64,000 nt of DNA, taken from contig NZ_JALJCJ010000001.1 in the NCBI RefSeq assembly GCF_022899935.1, forward strand, positions 828,053 to 892,052, in the 5' to 3' direction. Source of the stretch: Shinella curvata. Its GTDB lineage: Bacteria > Pseudomonadota > Alphaproteobacteria > Rhizobiales > Rhizobiaceae. The position numbers and the translations under genes are program-made. Each line of letters starts with the position of its first letter. Position 1 is the stretch's first letter. Below the pieces are notes generated by a model that saw only the letters and a list, made by a program, of their open reading frames with translations, made no database searches and was not told the DNA's origin. This document shows positions 8,589 through 16,084 of this stretch, one piece after another.

Positions 8589-10256
8589 TCAGGCATTGCC
8601 GATCCTGATGTAGCCGATGTCCTTCTTTTCGATTTCGTCGAGCGATTCCTCGTAGCCGGCATCCGCATAGCGGATCACGCCAAGCGCGGTATCATTGGTC
8701 AGCGCATGCTGTAGTCGCTCCGCACCGCCAGCCGTGCCATCAGCCACCAGTGTCACGCCGCAGCTCGTCATGTAACCGGCATAACCGCCGCCGCCCGAAT
8801 GGATGACGACGAGGTCGGCCATCGAGGAGGAAAGCAACATGGCATCCAGCAGCGGCCAGTCGGCGATGGCATCCGAACCGTCCTTCATGCGCTCCGTCAT
8901 GATGTTCGGATGCGCCATGGCACCGGCATCGAGATGGTCGCGCGAAAAGGCGATCGGCCCCTTAAGCTCACCCGCCGCGACCAGCTTGTTGACGGCCAGC
9001 GCCAATTCCGTGCGCTCGCCATGGCCGAGCCAGGCAATGCGCGCCGGCAGGCCCTCGAAAGGCACGTTCTCGCGGGCAAGGCGAATCCAGTTGGTGACGA
9101 TGAAATTGTCCGGGAACATCTCCAGCACGAGATCGTCGATGCGGGCGATATCGCTTTCCTCGCCCGACAGCGCCATCCAGCGGAACGGCCCGATGGCACG
9201 CGCGAAGAGCGGCCGCAGATAGGCTTCTGTGAAGATCGGAATATCGAAAGAGTTGGTCACACCGCCCTCCCGCGCCTGCGTGCGGATGAGGTTGCCGTTG
9301 TCGAAAACCTCCGAACCCATCCTCTGGAAATCCAGCATGGCGGAGACATGTTCGACGATCGAGGCGCGGCTTGCCGCCATCAGCTGCCCCTGCCCGTCAT
9401 CGCGCAGACCCTTCACCTGATCGAGGCTCATGCCCTTCGGCACATAGCCGTAGACAAGGTCGTGCGCCGAGGTCTGGTCCGTGACGATGTCCGGCACGAT
9501 GCCGCGCCGCGCGATCTCCGGATAAATCTCCGCCGCATTGCCGACGAGACCGATCGAGGTCGCGCGCTTGTCCTTCACCGCTTCGTCGATCATGGCGAGC
9601 GCCGTATCGAGATCCGGCGCGACATGTTCAAGGTAACCGACGGCCTTGCGCGCAGCGGCGCGTGCCGGATCGATATCGACGCAGAGAATGGCCGCCCCCG
9701 CCATGCGCCCGGCGAGCGGCTGCGCGCCGCCCATGCCGCCAAGACCAGCCGTCAGGATGAAACAGCCGGCGAGACTGCCGCCGAAGCGTTTTTCCGCAAT
9801 GCGCATGAAGATTTCATATGTGCCCTGGATGACGCCCTGACTGCCGATATATTGCCAGGCGCCAGCGGTCAGCCCGCCCCAGCAGATCAGGCCCTTGCGC
9901 TGGAGTTCATAGAAGACCTCCGCCTTCGCCCATTGCCCGACGATATTGCAATTCGCCATGATGACGAGCGGCGCCTTCGCATGGGTTTTCAAGAGCCCGA
10001 CCGGCTTGCCGGACTGGATGACCAGCGTCTGGTCCTCGTCCATCTCCGTCAGCGCCTTGACGATGGCCTTGTGCGCCGCCCAGTTGCGCGCCGCCTTGCC
10101 GAGTGCGGCGTAGACGATGAGATTGTCCGGGTCCTCGCCGACCGACAGCACGTTTTCGAGCAGCCGCAACAGCCCCTCCTGCCGCCAGCCCTTGGCACGC
10201 AGCACATCGCCGCTGGGGATCGGATAATTCGGATGGCGCGGATTGGCTTTGGGCAT
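8589..10256 (-). CDS. Urocanase-family protein, probable thiourocanate hydratase
   Basis: This 555-residue protein is full length for the urocanate hydratase family and has the NAD-binding LTAGLGGMGG motif and RDHLDAG. Two hallmark positions differ from classical HutU. The conserved cysteine of ARICWLG is alanine here (ARIAWLG, near residue 408), and the HHGGG stretch is HSGGGG. There is no adjacent hutI or hutG; instead the operon holds an MIO-less HAL homologue, a DUF917 protein, a hydantoinase and an N-carbamoylase. I infer hydration of thiourocanate in ergothioneine breakdown. ATG at 10256 has AGAGGGA upstream. Ordinary urocanase remains the alternative. Confidence 0.8.
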   Translation of the reverse strand: MPKANPRHPNYPIPSGDVLRAKGWRQEGLLRLLENVLSVGEDPDNLIVYAALGKAARNWAAHKAIVKALTEMDEDQTLVIQSGKPVGLLKTHAKAPLVIMANCNIVGQWAKAEVFYELQRKGLICWGGLTAGAWQYIGSQGVIQGTYEIFMRIAEKRFGGSLAGCFILTAGLGGMGGAQPLAGRMAGAAILCVDIDPARAAARKAVGYLEHVAPDLDTALAMIDEAVKDKRATSIGLVGNAAEIYPEIARRGIVPDIVTDQTSAHDLVYGYVPKGMSLDQVKGLRDDGQGQLMAASRASIVEHVSAMLDFQRMGSEVFDNGNLIRTQAREGGVTNSFDIPIFTEAYLRPLFARAIGPFRWMALSGEESDIARIDDLVLEMFPDNFIVTNWIRLARENVPFEGLPARIAWLGHGERTELALAVNKLVAAGELKGPIAFSRDHLDAGAMAHPNIMTERMKDGSDAIADWPLLDAMLLSSSMADLVVIHSGGGGYAGYMTSCGVTLVADGTAGGAERLQHALTNDTALGVIRYADAGYEESLDEIEKKDIGYIRIGNA

Positions 10257-10285
10257 GGACGTCCCTCTTTGAAAAACAGAATTCG

Positions 10286-10615
10286 TTACTTCGGCGGCAG
10301 CGTATCGACAAAGGCGATGGCCTCGGAAATCAGGCGCCGGCGCAGCATTTCGTCGGCGCAGGCGTCGGGCGAGGCGCGCACCCAGCCCTCCATCACCCGT
10401 TCGCCCATCACCATCGGCGCGATGCCGTCGATGGCGAGCGCCCAGGCATCGTTGCCCTTGCCGAGGCGAGTAAGCATGCCCTCCTTGCGCGCGCCACACA
10501 GAAGGTGCCCGTCCAAGAGCCAGGCAAGCCCGCCGAACATCGGCTTTTCCGAAAGGCCCGCGCGAAAGCCGAGATCGGTGCGGACGATGTCTTCCAGTTC
10601 CCTGTCCCGTGCCAT
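10286..10615 (-). CDS. TfoX N-terminal domain protein
   Basis: This 109-residue protein matches the TfoX/Sxy N-terminal domain: KPMFGGLAWLLDGHLLCGAR in the first half and PMVMGERVMEGWVRA in the second. The C-terminal TfoX domain is absent, as in most proteobacterial stand-alone versions. It lies 15 bases after the DUF917 gene and 30 bases before the urocanase-like gene, within the predicted ergothioneine operon. Its role there is unknown; the family is often described as regulatory but without a defined biochemical activity outside competence. Confidence 0.75.
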   Translation of the reverse strand: MARDRELEDIVRTDLGFRAGLSEKPMFGGLAWLLDGHLLCGARKEGMLTRLGKGNDAWALAIDGIAPMVMGERVMEGWVRASPDACADEMLRRRLISEAIAFVDTLPPK

Positions 10616-10630
10616 CGCCCGCTCTCCCGC

Positions 10631-11722
10631 CTATTTCGCCAGGGCGTAGCTGACGAGGTCGATCCCCATCGCCTTTTCGACCGAGGGATAGACCGTCGGG
10701 TCGAGCACGCTGGAGGCGAGTGGGATGATCGACTTCGGCACATGCAGCACGAAGACTTTCATGCCGACTTCGAGCTGCCCGACGCTCAGCGGCTCGCCCT
10801 CGGGCGAGAGCGTGGTGATGACATCGGGGAAGGTCGCGCGGCGCTTTCCGTCCGCCGATTCCACCGCCATATATTCATTCATGACATGCAGCACCGAGGC
10901 GGTATCGCCCTTGCCGACCGTCACCGTGCCGATGTCGAAGGCCTCCTTGGTATAGACCACCGACTTGTCGGTGATCACACCCTCGGAGAGGATCGAGCCG
11001 CCGGTCGTCTTGACGATCGCGTCGATGATCGCCGAGCCGCCCTTGCCTTCCGCCGCGATGATCGCCTCGCCAAGCGTCAGTGCCAGCGAGATGCCGCCGA
11101 GTGCAGCATTCTTGCGCACATAGGAGGCGCGCAGCGGGTTGCGGCAGGAGGCGATGAAGCCGCCGGACATGTCGGAGGCGGTGCGCAGGATCGGCGAGAC
11201 CTTTGCCGTCGCACCACGCACGACGAGCTCGATATAGCGGTTCTCGTCGCGATTGCCGCCGACGGCCGTCTGGATCATCTGCTCGGGGGAGCCCGCCATG
11301 CCGATCGAGCCCATGTCACCGGTCGGATGCGCGCGCATGTCACCCACGGCATCCAGCACCTTGGTGCCGAGGATGGCCGAAGGCAGCCAGCCGTTCAGCG
11401 TCGAGGACTTACCGTTCTGGCCGACCATCAGCGCCGCGACTTTCTCGCCGAGCGCCTCCTGCAGAAGCTCCACCGCCTTCACATAATCGACGCCGCGCAT
11501 TTCCCAAGGCGTGGTCGAGGCCGGAGCGCCGATGGCCGCCGCCGTCGCCACCCAGTCGTCATCGGAGAGCTCATCGATGGAGACCAGTTCCGGCTTGCCG
11601 ATCGACACCGCGGCATAGCCGAGCATGCGCCCATGGTCCGCCCAACCACCGCCGCCGGCGGCATAGACCGAGCCGCCCTTGACCGCCGCCTCGACGTCTT
11701 TTTCCTTTAAAATCCGGCCCAT
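10631..11722 (-). CDS. DUF917 family protein, candidate thiohydantoin-propionate desulfhydrase
   Basis: The product, about 363 residues, belongs to the DUF917 family, recognised by the N-terminal EKDVEAAVKGGSVYAAGGGG and TTPWEMRGVDYVKAVELLQ. Its start overlaps the stop of the N-carbamoylase gene by one base (TAATG), so it is co-translated. Members usually sit with hydantoin-type genes. In a known ergothioneine route one step removes sulfur from 3-(5-oxo-2-thioxoimidazolidin-4-yl)propionate to give hydantoin-5-propionate, and this is the only gene in the operon left for that step. That function is inferred by elimination; the family call is firm. Confidence 0.75.
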   Translation of the reverse strand: MGRILKEKDVEAAVKGGSVYAAGGGGWADHGRMLGYAAVSIGKPELVSIDELSDDDWVATAAAIGAPASTTPWEMRGVDYVKAVELLQEALGEKVAALMVGQNGKSSTLNGWLPSAILGTKVLDAVGDMRAHPTGDMGSIGMAGSPEQMIQTAVGGNRDENRYIELVVRGATAKVSPILRTASDMSGGFIASCRNPLRASYVRKNAALGGISLALTLGEAIIAAEGKGGSAIIDAIVKTTGGSILSEGVITDKSVVYTKEAFDIGTVTVGKGDTASVLHVMNEYMAVESADGKRRATFPDVITTLSPEGEPLSVGQLEVGMKVFVLHVPKSIIPLASSVLDPTVYPSVEKAMGIDLVSYALAK

Positions 11723-12990
11723 TAGACGCTCTCCTGACTCAATTTCTGATCCAGCTGAATCACTGCATTAAAAAGCACCGCCGCCCCGAGCGCGATATCG
11801 TCGGTCTCGGCAAATTCCTCCGGCGCATGGCTGCGCCCACCGAGACACGGCACGAAGATCATCGCCGACCGCGTCACCTTCGCCATGAAGGCGGTGTCGT
11901 GACCCGCACCCGAGGCCATGCGCCGATGGCTGGCGCCGGCCGTCTCGCAGGCGGCATCCAGCACGTCGAGCACCAGCGGATCGCCCGGCGTCGGCATGTT
12001 ATCGGAAATGCGCCGCGGCCCGGCGATGGTTGTGCCGGTCTCGCGCGCGATCCCATCGGCAAGCTGGTCGACCGAGGCGGCGAAGAGGTCCATCGCGTTG
12101 CGCTCCTCCGCCCGAGCATCGATCAGCAGGCGGGCGCGCGACGGCACGACATTGGCGGCATTCGGCTCGATGGAGAATTCGCCGACGGTTGCCGTGAAGT
12201 GGCCCGGTCCTTCCGAGAGCGATTTCGCCAAGGCCTCGATGCCCGAGACCAGCCGCGCGGCCGCCGCCAGCGCATCGGCACGCGAACCCATCGGCGTCGT
12301 GCCGGCATGATCCGCCCGGCCCTCGACGATGATCTCGATGCGCGTGATCCCGGCAATCGCGGTCACCACGCCGATATCAAGCCTTTCGGTCTCCAACACC
12401 GGCCCCTGCTCGATATGCAGTTCGAGAAATGCGGAAATATCCTTGCGCGCTTCGGCGGCGATGCGCGCAGGGTCGCCACCGACATCGCGGATACCTTGCT
12501 CCAGTGTCAGTCCGTCCCTCTCCCGCAACAGCCAGTCCGCAGGCAGCACACCCGCCATGCCGCGACTGCCGATGCAGGAAACGCCGAAGATCGAGACCTC
12601 CTCGGCGAGGAAATCGACGACCTCCAGATCATGATTGAGTTCGATGCCCTTGTCGGCCAGGGCCTGCGCCACTTCCAGCGCCACCGCTACGCCGGCAATA
12701 CCGTCATAGCGCCCGCCATCCGGCACCGTATCGGAATGCGAGCCGAGCATGATCGTGCCGAGACCGGGCTTTTTGCCCGGCCGCCGGGCAACCAGATTGC
12801 CGGCGGCATCAATGCGTGTCTCGAGCCCCGCGGCCCGAAATCTTTCGTCGAGAAAATCCCGCCCCGCCGGGAACAGAGCGGTAAAGGCACGCCGTGTGTA
12901 GGGCCGGCCGGGCTCGGTGAGCTTGGCCAGCCCGTCGATCACATCCGCGATGCGGGCAGGATCGACCGGCAGATTGCTTGCACGAGCCAT
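11722..12990 (-). CDS. N-carbamoyl-L-amino acid hydrolase / allantoate amidohydrolase family (M20)
   Basis: The product, about 422 residues, is a metal-dependent amidase of the M20 family. Visible metal ligands are GSHSDTVPDGG (H85, D87), D96 in GRYDGIAG, and the E130-E131 pair in LAEEVSIFG. HIEQGPVLE and GHDTAFMAKV are also conserved. It would release glutamate, CO2 and ammonia from N-carbamoyl-L-glutamate, the last step of the proposed pathway. The ATG at 12990 shares ATGA with the stop of the hydantoinase gene, and another in-frame start 156 bases upstream lacks support. Allantoate amidohydrolase is the alternative within the family. Confidence 0.88.
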   Translation of the reverse strand: MARASNLPVDPARIADVIDGLAKLTEPGRPYTRRAFTALFPAGRDFLDERFRAAGLETRIDAAGNLVARRPGKKPGLGTIMLGSHSDTVPDGGRYDGIAGVAVALEVAQALADKGIELNHDLEVVDFLAEEVSIFGVSCIGSRGMAGVLPADWLLRERDGLTLEQGIRDVGGDPARIAAEARKDISAFLELHIEQGPVLETERLDIGVVTAIAGITRIEIIVEGRADHAGTTPMGSRADALAAAARLVSGIEALAKSLSEGPGHFTATVGEFSIEPNAANVVPSRARLLIDARAEERNAMDLFAASVDQLADGIARETGTTIAGPRRISDNMPTPGDPLVLDVLDAACETAGASHRRMASGAGHDTAFMAKVTRSAMIFVPCLGGRSHAPEEFAETDDIALGAAVLFNAVIQLDQKLSQESV

Positions 12991-12992
12991 GA

Positions 12993-14369
12993 TCAGGCCC
13001 TCGCGGAAACAAGCGTCGGCAACGGACGCACGAAGGCGCCGGTGCCGGGTTCGGAAAGCACGTTCGTGCCGTCGAAGGCGAGTTTTCCGCGCAGATAGGT
13101 CGCGGAGACACGCCACGGCAATCGAATACCATGATAGGGCGACCATCCCACGACATTGTTGCCGCTTGCTGCCGCGTCATACGTATAGGGCTCGGGCGTC
13201 AGCACGGTGATGTCGGCATCTTTGCCGGCTTCCAGCGCGCCCTTCACATGGTCGAGCCGGAAATGGCGCGCCGGGTTTAACGTCATCAGCTCGGCGGCGC
13301 GCGTCAGCGGAATGCCGCGCTCCAGCGCGCCCTTGACGAAGAGCGGCACCATGACCTCCAGCCCCGGCACGCCCGACGCATTGGCCAGCATGTCCGAATT
13401 GGTCTTGCGGTCCTCCGACCAGCTGACATGGTCCGTCGAGACCAGCGTGACATTGCCCTCGGCGACATGGCGCCAGAGCTTTTCCACCTCGGCGCGCGGG
13501 CGGATCGGCGGATTGATCTTCGCCTTGCCGCCAAGCCTGGCGACGTCGTTCTCCTCGTCGAGAACGAGATAGTGGATGCAGCATTCGATGGTCGCGCGAA
13601 AACCTTGCGCGCGGTAGACGGCGGCGATCTCGTAGCCGCGGCCGAGCGAGCAATGCACGACATGGGCCGGGCAGCCAGTCTCCGCACCGGTTTCATAAAT
13701 CTGGTTGGAGGCAAGCAGTTCCGTCAGCGGCGGGCGCGACAGGCCGTGGGCGCGATAATCGGTGATGCCGGCCGCCTTCACCTTGGCGATTGCCGCGCGC
13801 ACCGCCTCGTCATCCTCATTGTGCACGCCGGCCGTCAGGCCCGTGGGTGCGATGGCGCGGAAACAATCCTCCAGCAGGGCTGCCGGAATGCGCGGAAAAC
13901 GCTTCGGGTCCGTGCCGAAGGTGGAGAACTTGAAGGCGGCAACGCCCGCCTCAACCATTTCCGCGATGCGAGCCGGTCCTTCTTCCGGGTCGACGGTGCC
14001 ATAAAGCGCGAAATCGACGCGCGCCTGCGGCCTCGCGTGATCGACCTTGATCTTCACCGCCTCGGCGGAGCAGACGAGATTGCCCTCGTCATAGGGCATG
14101 TCGACGATGGTGGTAACGCCACCCGCCGCCGCCGAACGCGTCGACCAGATGAAATCCTCCTGGTTCTTCTGCGACAGCGAATGGACCTGCGCATCGATGG
14201 CGCCGGGCAGGATGAGCGCGCCGGACAGGTCGTGCCGCTCCTTCGCCGCCGGCATCGTGCCCTGGCCGACATGCACCACCTTGCCGTCCCGCACCGCGAC
14301 ATGGCCGCCTTCGACGATGCGGTCCGGCAGAACCACGGTGCCTTTCAGAACGAGATCGAAATCGGCCAT
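12993..14369 (-). CDS. Hydantoinase/dihydroorotase-like amidohydrolase
   Basis: This 458-residue amidohydrolase resembles allantoinases and hydantoinases. The usual first metal motif D-x-H-x-H reads D59-A-Q61-V-H63, so one histidine is replaced by glutamine. The carboxylated lysine appears as K147 in VAAFKFSTFG, followed by GVHNED, AHVVHCSLG and STDHVSW. It lies between the HAL-like and N-carbamoylase genes with 2 to 10 base gaps. The inferred reaction is ring opening of hydantoin-5-propionate to N-carbamoylglutamate. The substituted ligand may define a subfamily rather than loss of activity. Confidence 0.85.
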   Translation of the reverse strand: MADFDLVLKGTVVLPDRIVEGGHVAVRDGKVVHVGQGTMPAAKERHDLSGALILPGAIDAQVHSLSQKNQEDFIWSTRSAAAGGVTTIVDMPYDEGNLVCSAEAVKIKVDHARPQARVDFALYGTVDPEEGPARIAEMVEAGVAAFKFSTFGTDPKRFPRIPAALLEDCFRAIAPTGLTAGVHNEDDEAVRAAIAKVKAAGITDYRAHGLSRPPLTELLASNQIYETGAETGCPAHVVHCSLGRGYEIAAVYRAQGFRATIECCIHYLVLDEENDVARLGGKAKINPPIRPRAEVEKLWRHVAEGNVTLVSTDHVSWSEDRKTNSDMLANASGVPGLEVMVPLFVKGALERGIPLTRAAELMTLNPARHFRLDHVKGALEAGKDADITVLTPEPYTYDAAASGNNVVGWSPYHGIRLPWRVSATYLRGKLAFDGTNVLSEPGTGAFVRPLPTLVSARA

Positions 14370-14379
14370 CGGCGGGTCC

Positions 14380-15918
14380 TCACGGTTTCAGGGCAAAGAA
14401 GCTGTCGACATCCGCCATGGGCGCGGCATCGACGAAGGCGGCGAGTGCTTCGGGGCTGGCAAGGTCGCGGTCGAGCGCCTCGATTTCGGCGGAGAGCGGC
14501 CGGTCCTTGCGGTAGAAGGGGCTGATCGCCCGCGTGCGCTGGTACGCGATGGCGACGACACCCTCGGTGTTGTCACCGGAAAGATCGATCGCCTGGGCAG
14601 ACAGCATGGCCTCCAGCGCCGCGAGCTGGCGCAGGTCGCGCACTTGGCTTTCCATGCGCTCGACGATGAGCGGCAGGAAGGTCGCCTCCTCCTCCAGCCC
14701 GCCGGCCACGACGATCGACTGCGCCGAGATCGGCACCGCCAGCGACTGGATGCGCATGTAGAGTTCGACGGCGAGTTTCAACAGCGGCCCGAAGCCCGTC
14801 GCCGCCTCGCCGGGCGCCACGAGATTGACCGGCAGGTTGCGGCGCACGCCGTTCGACAGCAGCACGCAGCGGTTCAGCACATTGCGGGCGAGATGGGCAA
14901 AGCCCGTCTGCGCCGCCTCGACATAGAGCGTGGTCGACAGCGGCAGCGAGCCGCCCGAGGCCATGACATGGCTGTCCATCACGACCGGATTGTCATCCGA
15001 CTGCGCCGTCGCCTCGACGAGGCGCTCGGCGGCGGTCATCAGCGTATCCAGGCACGCGCCGAACACCTGGGCAGTCATGCGCAGGCTCAGCGGATCGTGG
15101 ATGGCCGACGGTTTTGGCCAATGCCCCGAGGTCGCCTGCGCCTCGAACCACGTACCCGCCAGCGCCTCGCCATGCGCCGAAAGCCGTGCCGCCACCCGCC
15201 ACGGATCGGCCGACGCGCCGAGCGCCAGCGACGACAGCACGCCCGTCACCATCAGATTGCGGATCGCTTTCGCTGCCTCGCGCACGACATTGGCAGCGGC
15301 GGCATGCGAGATGGCGTTGACGCTGAGTGCCGCCAGCGCATCGCGGGGCTGCATGCGGTAGGGTTTCAGGCCGGCACGCTTCAGCGCCTCCGGCGCCGGC
15401 AGGCGTTCGCCGCCATACCAGGCCTCGCCCTCGCCGGTCATGACGGCGGCGATCTGCCCCATCAGGCCGATATCGGCGCAGCCCATCGAGCCATGGCGCC
15501 GCACGACAGGCACGACATCCTTTTCGAGCAGCGCCAGGAAGGCATCGATCAGCTCCGGGCTGCAACCGGAATAGCCGCCGAGCGCCGTGTTGACGCGGAT
15601 CGCCATCGCCTTGCGCACGATCGGCAGCGTGAAGGGCTCGCCGGTGCCGAAATGATGCGCCTTGACGAGATTGTTGTTGAATTCGACGAGATCGTCCGCC
15701 GTCCAGAGCTTGTCCTTCATCGACCCGACGCCGGTATTGGCGCCGTAGATCGGCAAGCCCGTGGCAAGACGGTCGGTGATCACGAGGCGCGACGTGCCGA
15801 CGCGGCCCATGCCGATCTCGCAGGCCACCGGACGCCGCGCACCCGTACCGATCGCCTCCAGCGTGGCGAAATCGAGCGGTTGACCGGTGAGATAGAGCGT
15901 ATCGGCGGAAGCGAGCAT
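14380..15918 (-). CDS. HAL-superfamily lyase lacking the MIO triad, probable ergothionase
   Basis: The 512-residue protein has the aromatic amino acid lyase fold signature: YGANTGVGS near residue 58, GYSGCSPELI, and MQPRDALAALSVNA. The Ala-Ser-Gly triad that cyclises to MIO is absent: the expected GSxGASGDL reads GSMGCADIG, giving C147-A148-D149. Ergothionase, which eliminates trimethylamine from ergothioneine to give thiourocanate, is a known HAL relative without MIO. The neighbours supply every later step. It is the first gene of the six-gene operon, divergent from a LysR gene. Histidine ammonia-lyase activity is unlikely. Confidence 0.85.
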   Translation of the reverse strand: MLASADTLYLTGQPLDFATLEAIGTGARRPVACEIGMGRVGTSRLVITDRLATGLPIYGANTGVGSMKDKLWTADDLVEFNNNLVKAHHFGTGEPFTLPIVRKAMAIRVNTALGGYSGCSPELIDAFLALLEKDVVPVVRRHGSMGCADIGLMGQIAAVMTGEGEAWYGGERLPAPEALKRAGLKPYRMQPRDALAALSVNAISHAAAANVVREAAKAIRNLMVTGVLSSLALGASADPWRVAARLSAHGEALAGTWFEAQATSGHWPKPSAIHDPLSLRMTAQVFGACLDTLMTAAERLVEATAQSDDNPVVMDSHVMASGGSLPLSTTLYVEAAQTGFAHLARNVLNRCVLLSNGVRRNLPVNLVAPGEAATGFGPLLKLAVELYMRIQSLAVPISAQSIVVAGGLEEEATFLPLIVERMESQVRDLRQLAALEAMLSAQAIDLSGDNTEGVVAIAYQRTRAISPFYRKDRPLSAEIEALDRDLASPEALAAFVDAAPMADVDSFFALKP

Positions 15919-16026
15919 GTTTCAAAAAGCCTGTTTTTCAGAGGCAATCCCAAGACAGTGACGTGCGATTTCCGTCAGGAATTGCGTGTGGATGTTATGC
16001 GGAACGGGAAAGGATCGTATATCCCA

Positions 16027-16041
16027 AAACCCGTACGGTTT
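16027..16041. promoter_or_regulatory. Near-palindrome, candidate LysR operator
   Basis: In the 166-base divergent region between the HAL-like gene and the LysR gene, AAACCC-GTA-CGGTTT is a near-perfect dyad just upstream of TATGCTATA. It is a reasonable site for the adjacent regulator to control both directions. It is supported by symmetry and position only. Confidence 0.35.
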
Positions 16042-16084
16042 ATGCTATAGGTCGAACAGCCAGCAAGACGCCGAAGGACCACCC

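Noticed and set aside
10631-14369. An allantoin degradation cluster (allantoinase plus allantoate amidohydrolase)
   Set aside because: The families fit, but no ureidoglycolate or uricase genes are nearby, and the flanking HAL-like, urocanase-like and DUF917 genes point to a hydantoin-propionate pathway.
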